This document shows, in pieces, positions 23,359 to 23,766 of a DNA stretch of 23,766 nt. The stretch comes from CAZDUS01 sp964609375 (lineage in GTDB: Bacteria > Verrucomicrobiota > Kiritimatiellia > CAIKKV01 > CAITUY01): assembly GCA_964609375.1 (NCBI GenBank), contig CAZSSA010000030.1:1-23766 (forward strand), written 5' to 3'. The position numbers and the translations under genes are program-made. A model generated the notes under the pieces. That model had not been told where the DNA came from. It did no database searches and was given only the letters and a program-made list of their open reading frames with translations. Position 1 is the first letter of the stretch; the number at the start of each line of letters is the position of its first letter.

Positions 23359-23441
23359 GACACATAGGAAAGGCGCATCAGTTATTTGGTGAGCAACTGC
23401 CAAAATTGCTCGATGAGCTCAACGGGGTGCTGGCGGCATGA
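23355..23441 (+). pseudogene. 28-codon frame made of a duplicated hsdR 3' end, between fic and higA
   Basis: ATG 23355 overlaps the fic stop (ATGA), and after MRH the frame continues IGKAHQLFGEQLPKLLDEL to a TGA at 23439-23441, which itself overlaps the next gene's ATG (ATGA). From the glycine onward the peptide matches the HsdR C-terminus (24 residues) with one change, Val to Gly. It is best read as a fossil of a second or ancestral hsdR whose body is gone. Translation is possible and would carry ribosomes from fic into higA. A function for the peptide itself is not suggested. Confidence 0.75.
23365..23441 (+). repeat. Direct repeat copy B (hsdR 3' end, after fic)
   Basis: The 77-bp partner of 21920-21996, with 7 mismatches. 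Five are synonymous, one is Val to Gly, and one changes the stop TAA to TGA. The similarity ends abruptly at both sides. Confidence 0.95.
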
Positions 23442-23766
23442 AGGCGAAGCGAAAATTCATTTATCAACCGAACTATGCGGTGCTGCCGGGTGATACTATC
23501 CGGGAGCAGGTGGAGCATTGCGGTTGGTCGCATGAAGAGTTTGCCACAAGGCTCGGTACCACTTCCAAGGCCCTTGTCCGCATTTTCAAGGGTGACCAAC
23601 CGATTACGAAGAATACTGCTAAGGAACTTGAAAGGGTATTGGGTGCGCCGGCGCGGTTTTGGAATAACCTGGAGCATAACTACCGCGCCAATAGATCGAA
23701 TTTGCCAGACAGTGTCTGGCAAATTGCCCGAAGCGAGTTGTTGACCCGCAAGTTTGATTGGAAGCC
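23438..23766 (+). CDS. XRE-family HigA-like regulator/antitoxin (3' partial)
   Basis: The frame starts at ATG 23438 and is open to the right edge, with 109 residues visible. An XRE helix-turn-helix is clear (DTIREQVEHCGWSHEEFATR, then LGTTSKALVRIFKGDQPITK, then NTAKELERVLGAPARFWNN). The opening IYQPNYAVLPGD and the phrase GAPARFWNNLEHNYR are typical of HigA-type antidotes, many of which continue into an ImmA/IrrE peptidase domain, which could lie beyond the edge. Such proteins repress their own operon and may neutralise a toxin. Its ATG overlaps the TGA of the hsdR-tail frame, so it is coupled to fic through that short frame. Whether it controls Fic, the restriction genes or a toxin outside the window is unknown. 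Confidence 0.85.
   Translation, partial: MKAKRKFIYQPNYAVLPGDTIREQVEHCGWSHEEFATRLGTTSKALVRIFKGDQPITKNTAKELERVLGAPARFWNNLEHNYRANRSNLPDSVWQIARSELLTRKFDWK

Noticed and set aside
1..23766. CRISPR arrays, transposases or integrases
   Set aside because: None found by eye on either strand; the only direct repeats seen are the hsdR-tail pair and the patch at 19015-19092.

Overview
The window looks like a piece of a bacterial chromosome, probably a contig from a metagenome-assembled genome because it contains a block of exactly 100 N at 3098-3197. G+C is fairly high. The gene set (MurJ flippase, RF3, deformylase, tRNA with encoded CCA, Nudix, RmlB) is that of a didermic, peptidoglycan-making bacterium. 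An apparent Re-type citrate synthase homologue and NADH/ferredoxin-type iron-sulfur flavoproteins suggest an anaerobe. The DUF1573 protein, the plant-like isopropylmalate isomerase and the general protein style remind me of the PVC superphylum (Kiritimatiellota/Lentisphaerota/Verrucomicrobia relatives), but this is recollection and not tested.

Layout. 1-3701 (+): two overlapping redox genes, a NuoE-NuoF-ferredoxin fusion open at the left edge and a [2Fe-2S]/GltD-like/ferredoxin protein whose flavin core is lost in the N gap. 3778-6165 (+): murJ, then a promoter, tRNA-Leu(GAG) and rdgB, which starts 13 nt after the tRNA. 6203-7816 (-): prfC, with a good sigma70-type promoter. 8004-9978 (+): a Re-citrate-synthase/isopropylmalate-synthase family gene overlapping def. 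10003-13381 (-): a four-gene operon (unknown protein, leuC, leuD, parA), apparently starting from a promoter that would give a leaderless message. 13575-15709 (+): a small Cys-motif protein and a YbiT-like ABC-F ATPase. 15724-18732 (-): rmlB, a Nudix hydrolase, a three-helix SemiSWEET-like protein and a secreted DUF1573 protein.

The right end (about 18.8 kb onward, +) is accessory. It begins with a decayed 3' remnant of a SIMPL-domain gene and a short repeat patch, and continues with a type I restriction subunit (HsdR), a class II Fic protein and an XRE/HigA-type regulator running off the edge. Here the plus strand becomes C-rich, whereas the first genes are G-rich. The most unusual structure is a 77-bp near-copy of the hsdR 3' end lying between fic and higA. 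Six of its seven differences are silent or exchange one stop codon for another. It forms a 28-codon reading frame joined by ATGA overlaps to fic on one side and higA on the other. This suggests that fic was inserted at the 3' end of an ancestral hsdR-higA pair, with the hsdR tail restored from a diverged copy.
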